Translations under genes and position numbers: made by a program
Notes under the pieces: generated by a model
Seen by the model: only the letters and a program-made list of their open reading frames with translations
Told to the model about the DNA's origin: nothing
Database searches by the model: none
From: JAVJSD01 sp040219575
Lineage (GTDB): Bacteria > Planctomycetota > Planctomycetia > Pirellulales > Pirellulaceae
Assembly: GCA_040219575.1 (NCBI GenBank)
Contig: JAVJSD010000145.1
Coordinates: 1 to 64,000 of the forward strand
Reading direction: 5' to 3'
DNA length: 64,000 nt
Part shown: piece after piece, positions 9,508-18,120 of the stretch
How positions within the stretch are numbered: the stretch's first letter is position 1
How the letters are laid out: each line of letters starts with the position of its first letter

Positions 9508-9610
9508 CTCGAATCCAGCGCCGCCGGTCGGCCTCTTGCCTGTCCGCGGAGCCGCAAGGATAATTCCGACGGAGCTTGCTACGTCGCCGCAATCGGAAGT
9601 CCGCCCTCCC

Positions 9611-10654
9611 ATGGTTCGCCCCAATATCCTCGCCATGTCCGGCTATGTGCCGGGCGAACAGCCGCAGGCCGGCAAGTTCATCAAGCTCAACACCAACGAG
9701 AACCCCTATCCGCCTTCGCCGGCGGTGAATCGGGCGATTGTCGCCGCGTTGGAGCAAGGCCTGGTGCGGTATCCCGATCCGACGGCCGCGTCGTTTCGGC
9801 TGCGAGCCGCCGAAGTGCTGGGCGTCGAGCCGGACTGGATCCTGTGCGGCAACGGCAGCGACGACATCCTCACGATTCTCACCCGCACCTACGTCGGCGA
9901 GGGCGACTTGCTGCGGATGCCGACGCCCAGCTACATCCTCTATCGCACCCTGGCCGAGATTCAGGGCGCGAGCGTCGAGCAGGTGCGGTTCAACGACGAC
10001 TGGTCGCTGCCCGACGCATTCTCCGCCGCCGCGCCGAATCTGAAGCTGGCGTTTCTTCCCAATCCCAACAGCCCCTCGGGAACGCTGATCGCTCCCCAGC
10101 GAATCGCGGAGTTGGCGGAGCGTTTGCCTTGCCCACTGCTGGTCGACGAGGCGTACGCCGACTTCGCCGAGACGAATTGCCTGGCGCTGGTCCGCGAGAA
10201 CAAAAAGATTCTCGTCTCGCGGAGCTTCAGCAAGTCGTACGGCCTGGCCGGCCTGCGGTTTGGTTTCGTCGTCGCGCAGCCGCAGGTGATCGAGCAACTG
10301 CTGAAAGTGAAGGACTCGTACAACTGCGACGCGCTGTCGATCTCCGGAGCCACGGCCGCGATTGACGATCAGGCGTGGTTCCGAGAGAACCGGGCCCGCG
10401 TGCTGGCGACCCGTGCTCGGCTGCAGGCGAGCCTGGCGGAGCTCGGATTTTCGGTGATACCGTCGCAGTCGAACTTCGTGTGGTGCACGCACGCCGCGCA
10501 ATCGTCGCAATCGCTGTACGACCGTCTCAAAGCCAACCGCGTGCTGGTACGATACATGAAGTATCCCGACTGGGGCGAAGGCCTGCGGATCAGCGTCGGC
10601 ACCGATGAACAAATCGACGCCCTGCTCGCCCTGCTGAAGGACATGCTGGCCTAA
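9611..10654 (+). CDS. hisC: histidinol-phosphate aminotransferase
   Basis: A fold-type I PLP aminotransferase of 347 residues that makes histidinol phosphate in histidine biosynthesis. The N-terminal substrate segment KLNTNENPYPPSP is typical of HisC. The cofactor lysine is Lys208 in SFSKSYGLAG, followed by LRFGF. Asp and Tyr of VDEAYADF precede it. The ATG at MVRPNILAMSGYVPG fits the family; an in-frame upstream extension has no similarity to HisC. hisB follows 193 bases downstream on the same strand, which supports the assignment. Confidence 0.92.
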   Translation: MVRPNILAMSGYVPGEQPQAGKFIKLNTNENPYPPSPAVNRAIVAALEQGLVRYPDPTAASFRLRAAEVLGVEPDWILCGNGSDDILTILTRTYVGEGDLLRMPTPSYILYRTLAEIQGASVEQVRFNDDWSLPDAFSAAAPNLKLAFLPNPNSPSGTLIAPQRIAELAERLPCPLLVDEAYADFAETNCLALVRENKKILVSRSFSKSYGLAGLRFGFVVAQPQVIEQLLKVKDSYNCDALSISGATAAIDDQAWFRENRARVLATRARLQASLAELGFSVIPSQSNFVWCTHAAQSSQSLYDRLKANRVLVRYMKYPDWGEGLRISVGTDEQIDALLALLKDMLA

Positions 10655-10670
10655 GAATTGTCTCCAGCTT

Positions 10671-10840
10671 CAACAATCATCAACCGACCTTTCAAAGTCG
10701 CGCCGGTCCCGCCACGCGATTGATGATTGCCGAGTGATGATTGTTGATTGCTGAACTATATCGAATACATTTTCCATAACGCCCGACCGAACGATCGCCC
10801 CACCTTTTACCTTTTACCTTCTAACTCTCGCCTTTTTCCT
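10671..10840. repeat. AT-rich inverted repeat and pyrimidine tract
   Basis: A 12-base inverted repeat (caacaatcatca at 10671-10682 and its complement at 10735-10746) sits with further gatgattg copies. It is followed by a pyrimidine tract with repeated ccttttac units at about 10801-10840. Similar tracts occur at 52680-52712 (purine strand) and 52817-52859. The base composition is unlike the GC-rich flanks. Confidence 0.6.
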
Positions 10841-10847
10841 CGCCCCC

Positions 10848-11438
10848 ATGCGCTCCGCCAAGATCGACCGCACCACCGCCGAAACCGACATCCGCCTGGA
10901 GTTGAACCTCGACGGCTCCGGGCAGTCGCAGATCGCCACCGGCGTCGGCTTCTTCGACCACATGCTCACGCTGTTGGCGCGGCACGGGCAATTCGATTTG
11001 ACGGTCGAAGCCAAGGGCGATCTGCATGTCGATCAGCACCACACCGTCGAAGACGTCGGCATCTGCCTCGGCCGGGCGATCAAGGAGGCGCTGGGCGACA
11101 AGTCGGGCATCCGCCGCTACGGCCACTTCACGCTGCCGATGGAGGAAACGCTCGCCACTTGCGCTATCGACCTCAGCGGCCGCTACTGGATGGTGTTCAA
11201 CGCGGAGTTTCCCTCGCAGAAGATCGGCGACTTCGACAGCGAACTGGTCGAGGACTTCTGGCAGGCGACCGCCGCCAACGCCCTCTGCAACCTGCACGTG
11301 CTCGTGCACTACGGCCGCAACAGCCACCACATCAGCGAGGGCATCTTCAAGTCCGCCGCCCGGGCCTTGCGAATGGCCGTTGAGATCGATCCCCGCCAAA
11401 GCGGCGTCCCCAGCACCAAGGGGACGTTGAATAGTTAA
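10848..11438 (+). CDS. hisB: imidazoleglycerol-phosphate dehydratase
   Basis: A 196-residue enzyme that dehydrates imidazoleglycerol phosphate in histidine biosynthesis. It has the full set of manganese-binding histidine motifs: GFFDHM, the DQHHTVED box, and the C-terminal repeat SHHISEG. The length is that of the monofunctional enzyme, with no phosphatase domain. It follows hisC on the same strand. The start is immediately preceded by a low-complexity pyrimidine tract, so the ribosome-binding site is not obvious. Confidence 0.96.
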   Translation: MRSAKIDRTTAETDIRLELNLDGSGQSQIATGVGFFDHMLTLLARHGQFDLTVEAKGDLHVDQHHTVEDVGICLGRAIKEALGDKSGIRRYGHFTLPMEETLATCAIDLSGRYWMVFNAEFPSQKIGDFDSELVEDFWQATAANALCNLHVLVHYGRNSHHISEGIFKSAARALRMAVEIDPRQSGVPSTKGTLNS

Positions 11439-11699
11439 CCCGCCGTGTTGCTTCGGACCGGCGATGGGGAAGTTGAGTGGTGAGTAGGTGAGTGGTAACT
11501 GGTGAGAGGCGTTCCGCTGCAGAACGGCATTTCGTCGTCGCAGGTCAGTATTGTGTAGGTGGAACAACCGGAGGGCGATTCCGGCGATCCTCCAACGCAG
11601 GACTCCAACGAATGCGAGCGAGTCCTCTTGCGGTCGGATAGAGTGACCGCGTGTGTTCATTTTCGCGGCGATTGACGTCTGCCGGAACTGGGTTGGCCA

Positions 11700-11722
11700 G
11701 GCAGGCAGGATGCCTGCCCTAC
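11700..11722. repeat. short dispersed palindrome, family A
   Basis: ggcaggcaggatgcctgcc followed by ctac; the second copy of the element at 167-189. It lies just beyond the 3' end of the sulfatase gene on the minus strand and could act as a transcription end signal, although no T-tract is present. Confidence 0.6.
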
Positions 11723-11727
11723 GGGAC

Positions 11728-13143
11728 TCAAAACGGTCCGAGGCGTGGGGGCAGAGGGTCCATGGTGAAGACGCTGGCGTCGAAACCGCGCTTGAGCAGG
11801 CGGTGCCGGAGGTCGGCGTGATCGGCACGGCGCCAAAGATTCTCGAACTCGTCGGGGTCGTCGGAAAGATTGTATAACTCCCCTTCGTCGACGCCGTGGT
11901 AGACGCAGATCTTCTCGGTCTCCGTGCGGAGCATCGTGCCGTAGCTGCGGTGATGCGTCCAGGCATTCAGATACTCGCAGTAAACATGATCGCGGTGGTG
12001 TGTGGGATCGGCCGCCCCGGTGCAATGCGGCAGGAGCGAACGTCCCTGCATGGCCGGAATGACCTGCAGGCCGGCCGCCTCCAGCAACGTGGGGGCGAGG
12101 TCGACCAGTTCCACCAATCCGCTGATGCGTGTCCCTGGTGAAAACTTGCCGGGCCAGCACAGCACCAGCGGCACGCGCACCGCCGCTTCGTAAAAGTGCG
12201 GGCCTTTGAAATAGATGCCGTGGTCGCCGAGCATCTCGCCATGGTCGGACATGAAGATGACCAGCGTGCGCTCAAGTTGCCCCGTCTCCTCCAACGCGGC
12301 GAGCATCCGGCCGACCTGGTCGTCGATCAGTTCGACCATCGCGTAGTACGCCGCCGTCGCTTGCCGGCGGTCGTCGTCGGTCATGGCGGCCACGTGGAAT
12401 CCGCCCGGTTCGTTGTGCGCCCACTCATGGTCGAGTCGCTGATACTGCGGCTTGTCGGCGAGTTCACCCGAGCGGTGCTTCGGCAGCGGCATCTGCGCGG
12501 GATCGTATCGCTGGAGGTACTCCGCCGGGGGATCGAACGGATGGTGGGGATCGAAGCAATTCCAACTGAACAGCCAGGGACGATCACGATTCTCATTCAG
12601 GAAATCGATCGCCATTTCGGTGCACCAGGTTGTCTGGTGGAATTCGGCCGGCACGCCGTGCTTCACATACGCCGTTCCCGGGCCCGTGTAGAGCCCCTCC
12701 CATGACTTTCCCTTGATCGCCAACCACTGCGTATAGGCGTTCTCCGGCCAGTCGGGTTGCGGGTGGTGCGACCACTTGAAGAACGAGTAGCCGTCGTCGA
12801 TCCGCTCCTCCACGCGGCCGTCGGCACACGACGAGAGGTGCAGTTTGCCCGCCAGGCCGCAGGTGTAGCCGGCGTCGGCGAACAACCGGCTCACCAAGCG
12901 TTCGCGGGCCGGAATCGTCTGGCCGTTCTGCCGACAGCCGGTCGTGCGCGGATAACGCCCGGTCAGAAACGACGCTCGGCTCGGCGAACAGACGGTGCTT
13001 TGGCAATACGCATGCGTGAACGCCACGCCGTCGCCGACCAGGCGGTCGATGTGCGGCGTGCGGACGAGTGGATTTCCAAGCGACGCGATCGTGTCGAAGC
13101 GTTGCTGGTCGGTGCAGATCCAGAGGATGTTCGGACGTTGCAA
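11728..13143 (-). CDS. sulfatase
   Basis: A 471-residue alkaline-phosphatase-fold sulfatase. The metal-binding N-terminus is ILWICTDQQ. The modified residue is Cys52 in CSPSR, which would be converted to formylglycine by an FGE-type enzyme encoded elsewhere. The catalytic AGKLHLS segment and the metal site MSDHGEMLGDHG are present. Unlike the other two sulfatases here, it has no signal peptide: the protein begins MQRPNILW. It may be cytoplasmic or its start may be misplaced. It lies 7 bases downstream of the DinB-like gene, probably in one transcript. Its sulfated substrate is not predictable. Confidence 0.9.
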   Translation of the reverse strand: MQRPNILWICTDQQRFDTIASLGNPLVRTPHIDRLVGDGVAFTHAYCQSTVCSPSRASFLTGRYPRTTGCRQNGQTIPARERLVSRLFADAGYTCGLAGKLHLSSCADGRVEERIDDGYSFFKWSHHPQPDWPENAYTQWLAIKGKSWEGLYTGPGTAYVKHGVPAEFHQTTWCTEMAIDFLNENRDRPWLFSWNCFDPHHPFDPPAEYLQRYDPAQMPLPKHRSGELADKPQYQRLDHEWAHNEPGGFHVAAMTDDDRRQATAAYYAMVELIDDQVGRMLAALEETGQLERTLVIFMSDHGEMLGDHGIYFKGPHFYEAAVRVPLVLCWPGKFSPGTRISGLVELVDLAPTLLEAAGLQVIPAMQGRSLLPHCTGAADPTHHRDHVYCEYLNAWTHHRSYGTMLRTETEKICVYHGVDEGELYNLSDDPDEFENLWRRADHADLRHRLLKRGFDASVFTMDPLPPRLGPF

Positions 13144-13150
13144 GGCAGCA

Positions 13151-13654
13151 CTACCTCAGCGGCGACTTGCCGAGCAGTCGCCGCAATAGTCCGATCTGGC
13201 CGGCGTGCAGAAACTCGTGGTGCGAGCAAAAGAGCAGTGCGCCAAGCTTGGTGGGGTAGCCCGCATACGGCATGTCGACCGGTTCGGCGAGTTGCGCGTC
13301 AGGAATCTCCGCCATCTCCGCGAGCGCCTGGCGGTGCACACGTTCAAGGGTGGCGAGGATCTCGTCTGGAGGTGTGTTGTTTTCCGGATTCGGATCCGGC
13401 GTCGAGCCCTTGCCGTACGCCTTGCGATAGCGGCCGGTCATCAGCTCCGCGTCTTCGGGGCGTCGGTCGCGCTGGCGAAACAGGCACAGTCCGTACTCGG
13501 CGATCGCCAGGTGCGCGACTTGCCAGCCGATGTGGCTCGTCGCCCCTTCGGGCATGCGGAACCAGTCGTCGGGCGCCACATCGGAGATCAACTCCAATGT
13601 GTAGGTCCGAGCGAATTCGATCTGCTTGACGGCGACATCGAGTTGGAGATTCAT
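13151..13654 (-). CDS. DinB-like four-helix protein
   Basis: A 167-residue protein of the DinB/DUF1569-like superfamily, a four-helix bundle that often binds a metal through three histidines. Visible candidates are the histidine in HIGWQVAHLA and those in the C-terminal SHHEFLHAGQIGLLRRLLG segment, which is typical of the family. DinB-like proteins act as thiol-dependent transferases or are of unknown function. The ATG at MNLQLDVA is chosen over an upstream in-frame extension that runs through a palindromic repeat. It is directly upstream of the sulfatase, so the two are probably co-expressed. Confidence 0.8.
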   Translation of the reverse strand: MNLQLDVAVKQIEFARTYTLELISDVAPDDWFRMPEGATSHIGWQVAHLAIAEYGLCLFRQRDRRPEDAELMTGRYRKAYGKGSTPDPNPENNTPPDEILATLERVHRQALAEMAEIPDAQLAEPVDMPYAGYPTKLGALLFCSHHEFLHAGQIGLLRRLLGKSPLR

Positions 13655-13671
13655 TTTATGCGATCGAAGTA

Positions 13672-13737
13672 CGACGGACGTCCTCGTCCGTCGAGCGTAA
13701 TCAAGAGCCAATGACGACGGACGTCGAAGTCCGTCGT
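13672..13737. repeat. two copies of palindrome family B
   Basis: Two near-palindromes built on cgacggacgtc...gtccgtcg occupy 13672-13693 and 13714-13737, about 20 bases apart, in the gap between the DinB-like and LamG-like genes. A third copy is at 26403-26425. Each can form a hairpin. Confidence 0.6.
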
Positions 13738-13761
13738 ACGAGAGTTTCCATGCGGCGACAA

Positions 13762-14457
13762 TTACGGTTTGTCGACCTTGACGCCATGGAGCTTGATGTC
13801 GTCCCAGTCGCTGGTGTCGTCGAACGTGCCGACGCCGATACGTCCCCACTGGAAGTGCTTGTCCTTGGCGGTCATCACCGGCTTGTCCATGTCGTCGAAA
13901 TAGATTTCGATCACGCCGTCCTTGGTTCGGCGGCGAATCCGCACGTGGTGCCACTGGTCGTCCCAATCGGTGCCGTCGGTGCTGGTGAGCGAGATCTTCG
14001 TGCGGGGAGCGTCGTTGACGATGAAGATCTGGTTGGCGTGGTCGTCGGCCTTCTTGCCCAGGTGCACGTAGTAGAAGTGGGCCGGGTCCTGGTAGCCGAA
14101 CACGATCACCGCATCGCGATGGCCGTAGTCGGGATGCGTGCTGAGCACGTGGGCGTCGAGCAGGAAATCGCCGACCGTGACGCCTTCCAACAAGGAAATA
14201 TTGAACGGGCTGCGATGGGGCGGGTTGAAGTTGCTCTTCTTGACGAACTGGCTGTAGACCCGGCCGCGGTCGGTGTCGGTCTGTTTCACCTTCCAGGCCT
14301 GGTCGTCGCTGGGGCGCCAGTGATCGGCGCCGTTTTCGAAATCCTCACGGAAGACCAACGGCAGGTCGGTCTGCTCGCCCTCGGCGGCGATGACGAGCGA
14401 AGCGTCGATCAAGACACTCAGGCCAAGCACGGCGCGCGCTAATACTTTGCGGAACAT
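13762..14457 (-). CDS. secreted LamG-like (concanavalin-fold) protein
   Basis: A 231-residue predicted secreted protein. The N-terminus MFRKVLARAVLG with a following hydrophobic stretch and an AA-EG boundary looks like a signal peptide of about 26 residues. The rest is beta-rich with Trp and Asp, in the pattern of LamG or DUF1080-like jellyroll domains (FREDFENGADHW near the start, WDDIKLHGVKV at the end). Such domains bind or cleave carbohydrate. The ATG at MFRKV gives a normal signal peptide; the frame is open upstream through a large hairpin, which I regard as non-coding. Function beyond carbohydrate interaction is not shown. Confidence 0.7.
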   Translation of the reverse strand: MFRKVLARAVLGLSVLIDASLVIAAEGEQTDLPLVFREDFENGADHWRPSDDQAWKVKQTDTDRGRVYSQFVKKSNFNPPHRSPFNISLLEGVTVGDFLLDAHVLSTHPDYGHRDAVIVFGYQDPAHFYYVHLGKKADDHANQIFIVNDAPRTKISLTSTDGTDWDDQWHHVRIRRRTKDGVIEIYFDDMDKPVMTAKDKHFQWGRIGVGTFDDTSDWDDIKLHGVKVDKP

Positions 14458-14485
14458 GGCTATCTTTCTAACTTCGAAGGCGACG

Positions 14486-14546
14486 CTCCCCTGCTGGCGC
14501 AACGGGCTTGGGCGTATGCGGCGAGCCCGTTGCGCCAGCAAGGGAG
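14486..14546. repeat. large hairpin in divergent intergenic region
   Basis: 23-base arms at 14486-14508 and 14524-14546 match at 22 of 23 positions around a 15-base loop. On the minus strand it lies in the leader between the possible -10 at 14608-14613 and the start of the LamG-like gene, so it could be a leader structure. A dispersed repeat element is the other option. Confidence 0.75.
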
Positions 14547-14607
14547 TCCATGAAACTGACGTTGATAATGCAGGGCTCTATCGCCGGATCGACGGAGGCC
14601 GCGGGCG

Positions 14608-14613
14608 ATTATA
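14608..14613 (-). promoter_or_regulatory. possible -10 box (TATAAT)
   Basis: A perfect TATAAT on the minus strand, about 150 bases before the LamG-like gene. No good -35 box is visible at 16-18 bases, so this is only a candidate. Confidence 0.3.
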
Positions 14614-14669
14614 CACCACCGAGGCCGCCAGGGGCGATTGAGCCGGTAGGTTGCCGCCGCGAGAGGAAG

Positions 14670-14675
14670 TATAAT
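14670..14675 (+). promoter_or_regulatory. possible -10 box (TATAAT)
   Basis: A perfect TATAAT on the plus strand, about 75 bases before the FG-GAP gene and divergent from the candidate at 14608-14613. The -35 region is poor (TTGCCG lies only 13 bases upstream). Confidence 0.3.
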
Positions 14676-14751
14676 CAAGGCTCGATCGTCGCCGTCCCCC
14701 TTTGCCGCGATCCACAAATCCAACCCTCTCCATCGAATTCGGGAGTTCGCC

Positions 14752-15951
14752 ATGCCTCGCTGGTCATTCGCCTTCGCCTGTGCCGGCTGCCTGACAGCGA
14801 CGCTGGCTGTATCGCTGCCGGCCGCCGCCCCAACGTCCAGCATCGATTTCCAGAAGACGCAGCTCGATGCCGCGTTCCGCAGTGAAGGCGCGGCCGTAGG
14901 CGACTTCAACAACGACGGCAAGATGGACATCGCCGCGGGCATGGTGTGGTACGAGGCGCCGTCGTGGAAGATGCACTCGATCGTCGATCCCACGCCCGAG
15001 TACGATCCCAAGAAATACAGCAACGCCTTCTGCACCTTCGCCGACGACCTGAACGGCGACGGCTGGACCGACATCATCACGGTCGATTTCCCCGGCACGC
15101 CGACCTGGTGGTTCGAGAATCCCGGCAAGGAGAATGACGGCGGTCCCTGGAAGCGGCACACCTGCGTCGAGGTCTCAAACAACGAGAGCCCCACCTACCT
15201 CGACCTCGACGGCGACGGTCAGCGCGAACTTATCATGGCTTTCTCGCCCGACAAGTCGCAGCCCGACGGCCCGCAGCGGCGGATGGCTTTCATGAAGCCC
15301 GACGCCGATCCCTACAAGCTATGGCATGTCTATCCGATCTCCGACGAGGCGGCGCCCGGCACGCGGAAGTACTCGCACGGCCTGGGCGTGGGCGACATCA
15401 ACGGCGACGGCAAGAATGACATTCTCTCGGCCGAAGGCGGCTGGTGGGAGCAGCCCGCCGATCTCACCAAGGGCCCCTGGAAATTCCACACCGCTACGTT
15501 CGGCGAGAAGGCGGCTCAGATGTTCGTCTACGATTTCGACGGCGACGGCGACGGCGACGTGCTGGCCAGCAGCCCGCACGCGTACGGCGTCTGGTGGTTC
15601 GAGCAGACGTCGCCGAATCAGTGGAAGCAACATACGATCGACGACAGCTTCTCGCAGACGCACGGCGTATGCGTCGGCGATGTGAACGGCGACGGGCTGC
15701 AGGATTTTGTGACCGGCAAACGCTGGTGGGCCCACGGCGGCCGCGACCCGGGCGGCAACGACCCGGCGGTGTTTTACTGGTTCGAGCTGAAGCGGGAAGG
15801 CGGCAAGGCCGACTGGGAACGTCATCAGTTCGACCACAACAGCGGCGTCGGCACGCAGTTCGAACTGACCGACGTCGACGGCGACGGCCTGCTGGACGTG
15901 GTCACGTCGAACAAGAAGGGGGTGCACTACTTCCAGCAAGTACGGAAGTAG
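14752..15951 (+). CDS. secreted FG-GAP/VCBS-repeat protein
   Basis: A 399-residue predicted secreted beta-propeller. A signal peptide of about 26 residues ends near LPAAAPT. At least seven calcium-binding loops of the type D-x-[ND]-x-D-G are spaced along the chain, for example DFNNDGKMD, DLNGDGWTD, DINGDGKND, DVNGDGLQD and DVDGDGLLD. Such propellers bind ligands or other proteins at the cell surface and are abundant in planctomycetes. Repeated W-W-F/Y-E segments (TWWFEN, WWFEQT) alternate with the loops. It is transcribed divergently from the LamG-like gene. No catalytic residues are recognised. Confidence 0.85.
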   Translation: MPRWSFAFACAGCLTATLAVSLPAAAPTSSIDFQKTQLDAAFRSEGAAVGDFNNDGKMDIAAGMVWYEAPSWKMHSIVDPTPEYDPKKYSNAFCTFADDLNGDGWTDIITVDFPGTPTWWFENPGKENDGGPWKRHTCVEVSNNESPTYLDLDGDGQRELIMAFSPDKSQPDGPQRRMAFMKPDADPYKLWHVYPISDEAAPGTRKYSHGLGVGDINGDGKNDILSAEGGWWEQPADLTKGPWKFHTATFGEKAAQMFVYDFDGDGDGDVLASSPHAYGVWWFEQTSPNQWKQHTIDDSFSQTHGVCVGDVNGDGLQDFVTGKRWWAHGGRDPGGNDPAVFYWFELKREGGKADWERHQFDHNSGVGTQFELTDVDGDGLLDVVTSNKKGVHYFQQVRK

Positions 15952-16091
15952 GACCGGCGAGCGTTGAGGCGTCAGCCCAACGTGCCGGGACTGTCGCGAC
16001 GTGCTGCGGGCATGTCGCGCTGACGCCGTGACGTTCGCACCAGTCGCGAGAAAACCTTGACTTGGCTGATCGCCCAATTACCGTAATAGAA

Positions 16092-16124
16092 GAAGCCGTG
16101 TGACGCCCGGCGTCGCACGGCTTC
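16092..16124. terminator. hairpin between convergent genes
   Basis: 15-base arms (14 of 15 paired) with a 3-base loop lie between the convergent FG-GAP and TadG-like genes. No long T-tract follows on either side, so a bidirectional terminator is likely but not proven. Confidence 0.55.
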
Positions 16125-16198
16125 CGCATAACTCAGGTCAACTAACGCGCCCGCGTCGGCGTGTCGATCGTCGGCGCGGGAGCGTACCGGACAACGGG

Positions 16199-18055
16199 TC
16201 ATTCCACCCCGTCGTCATACACCAACTTGGGCGGCGGGACCTTGGCGGCGATCTTGCCGAAGGCCGTTAGCATCTCGCTCTCCATTTGGGCGATGCTCGT
16301 GCCGCCGGGCACGTTGATCCAGCTGCCGCCGCCGGCGAAGGCGATGGCCTTCATCAATCCGGTGTCGGCGCCGCTGCCCACGCTCAGTGTGTGGACGGTG
16401 ATGCCGGCTTCCGCCGCCTGCAGCGCCTCGTAGAAGGCGTACATTTTCTGTTCGTCGCCGGTGGTGTAGTCGGCGTTTCCGTCGCCGTCGTAGTCGGTGT
16501 AGTCAGCCCAGTTGAATCCGCCGGGCATGCTGAAGCCGCTCGGCCCCACGTTGGCCAGACCGTCGGTCATCACCAACATCGTCGGCCGGGATCCGTAACG
16601 GGCGTGTCCTTGCAGTAGTTCGCGGCCTTCCTTGACGCCGTAGCCCATGCCGGTCGTGTTGTCGTAGTGATTGGCCTGTTTGTGGCGCTGGATGGTGTTG
16701 ATATCGGCGAACACCGGCGTGATCAAGTCGCCGGACAGGTCGACGACGGCGCCGTCCTGGTTGAGGTACGACTCGACGCGGGCCGTGGTGGCGTAGCTCA
16801 CCAACCCCAACTCGTCGCCGAAGCCCAGATCCTCGAGGAAGTCGCAGAACAACGTCGCCCCATTCTTCATGGCGTTGAATGGGTAGTGCGGCGTCTTCCA
16901 CAGGTCCGCGGTCTGTGAGTACTTGGGCTTCTGGGTGAGCAGATAGTTCACGAACAACAGGCCGCCGTACTTCCACCGGTAGCCGGCGTAGTTGACTTGA
17001 CTGTCGTTGCGGCAGTAGTCGATGAAATCGCTCCAACTGCCGGAGTCGTACGGATAGGAAATCGAGTCGAGTCCGTAGGCGGCGCGAACCGCGGCGGCGT
17101 TGTCGTCGAACTGCTCACCGTAGTAGCCGTTGTCGCCGGATTTAACCCAGCAGCGATCGATCGTCTGGCCGGAGCCGGAGAATGTGCCCGAGGTCCCCCC
17201 CGGATTGTAGAACGTCTGCGTGCTGCCGTTGGTGAACCGCAGCTTCACCTGGCTCAGCGATAAAGTCGACGTGACGTCGACCGAGGTTCTCTTGAATGTC
17301 ACGTGGATCTGCGGCTGGCTGCCGTTGGCGGGCGCCGCGCCGGCGACGGTCAGCCACTCGGGTTGGAACGGCATGTCGCCCAGGTTGGGCGGTCCCAGCG
17401 CGTTGTAGATGTCCTCCATGTTGCTCTCCACGGCGCTCTGCCCGAGCGTGTTGAAAGCGGCGAGCGTGCTGTCGTCGTTCATCGAGCCGGAGAAGTCGAG
17501 GACCATCACGAGGTCGCGGGCCTCGACGAAGGCGCTGGCCGAGGTGGTCAACTCGACGCTGGGCATTCCCACCGCCCAGCCGAAGGCCAACGGCAGGCGT
17601 CCGTCGGGCTCGGTCACGTCCTGCGCGTCGCGGCGGGCCGCCACGCGCACGACGTTGTACGGGCCTTCACCCCAGGTGATGGGCCATTCGCCGGTGCTCG
17701 CGTTGAAACTCCGCTTGCCGAAGGTGACGTCCACCTCGGGATCGATGAACACGCCGTTCTCGGCGGCGACCGTGGCGGCCATCGCGCGGGCGGCGCCGAC
17801 GGCGATGGAGTTGGAATCCTGCACCTCGCCGTCTTCACCTGCGTTGCTTACCGCGTTGGTGATTTCCTGCGAGGCGGCCAGTGCGGCGGCGTCGCAGGCG
17901 TTCTGCATGTTGGTTTGCGTGAGGACCATCAGGCCCGTGTCGACGGCGAACGCCAGAAAGGCGAACAGGCCGACCATCATGAACGCCGACAGGACCGTGA
18001 GGAACCCGCGGCGCGTCGCCGAGCGGCGATGCGAAATGCGACTTGAGCGAGACAT
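16199..18055 (-). CDS. TadG-like protein with von Willebrand A domain
   Basis: A 618-residue membrane-anchored protein. The N-terminus has the TadG/TadE pattern: basic residues, RRGFLTVLSAF, one membrane span at about 20-41, then NACDAAALAASQE. A vWA domain follows with the MIDAS motif D-x-S-x-S at residues 187-191 (VLDFSGSMND). A DSG-like and a TDG-containing motif lie downstream (MTDGLANVG). The domain has long insertions compared with simple vWA domains. The chosen ATG follows a GGAG 8 bases upstream. An ATG 23 codons earlier overlaps the stop of the preceding TadE gene as ATGA and cannot be excluded. It probably acts in surface adhesion or pilus-related assembly. Confidence 0.82.
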   Translation of the reverse strand: MSRSSRISHRRSATRRGFLTVLSAFMMVGLFAFLAFAVDTGLMVLTQTNMQNACDAAALAASQEITNAVSNAGEDGEVQDSNSIAVGAARAMAATVAAENGVFIDPEVDVTFGKRSFNASTGEWPITWGEGPYNVVRVAARRDAQDVTEPDGRLPLAFGWAVGMPSVELTTSASAFVEARDLVMVLDFSGSMNDDSTLAAFNTLGQSAVESNMEDIYNALGPPNLGDMPFQPEWLTVAGAAPANGSQPQIHVTFKRTSVDVTSTLSLSQVKLRFTNGSTQTFYNPGGTSGTFSGSGQTIDRCWVKSGDNGYYGEQFDDNAAAVRAAYGLDSISYPYDSGSWSDFIDYCRNDSQVNYAGYRWKYGGLLFVNYLLTQKPKYSQTADLWKTPHYPFNAMKNGATLFCDFLEDLGFGDELGLVSYATTARVESYLNQDGAVVDLSGDLITPVFADINTIQRHKQANHYDNTTGMGYGVKEGRELLQGHARYGSRPTMLVMTDGLANVGPSGFSMPGGFNWADYTDYDGDGNADYTTGDEQKMYAFYEALQAAEAGITVHTLSVGSGADTGLMKAIAFAGGGSWINVPGGTSIAQMESEMLTAFGKIAAKVPPPKLVYDDGVE

Positions 18056-18120
18056 GAAGTGATCTCCGGGAGGTGCGCTGACCTGGTAACGTGAAACGGC
18101 CGCATTCCGCGACGCACGCG

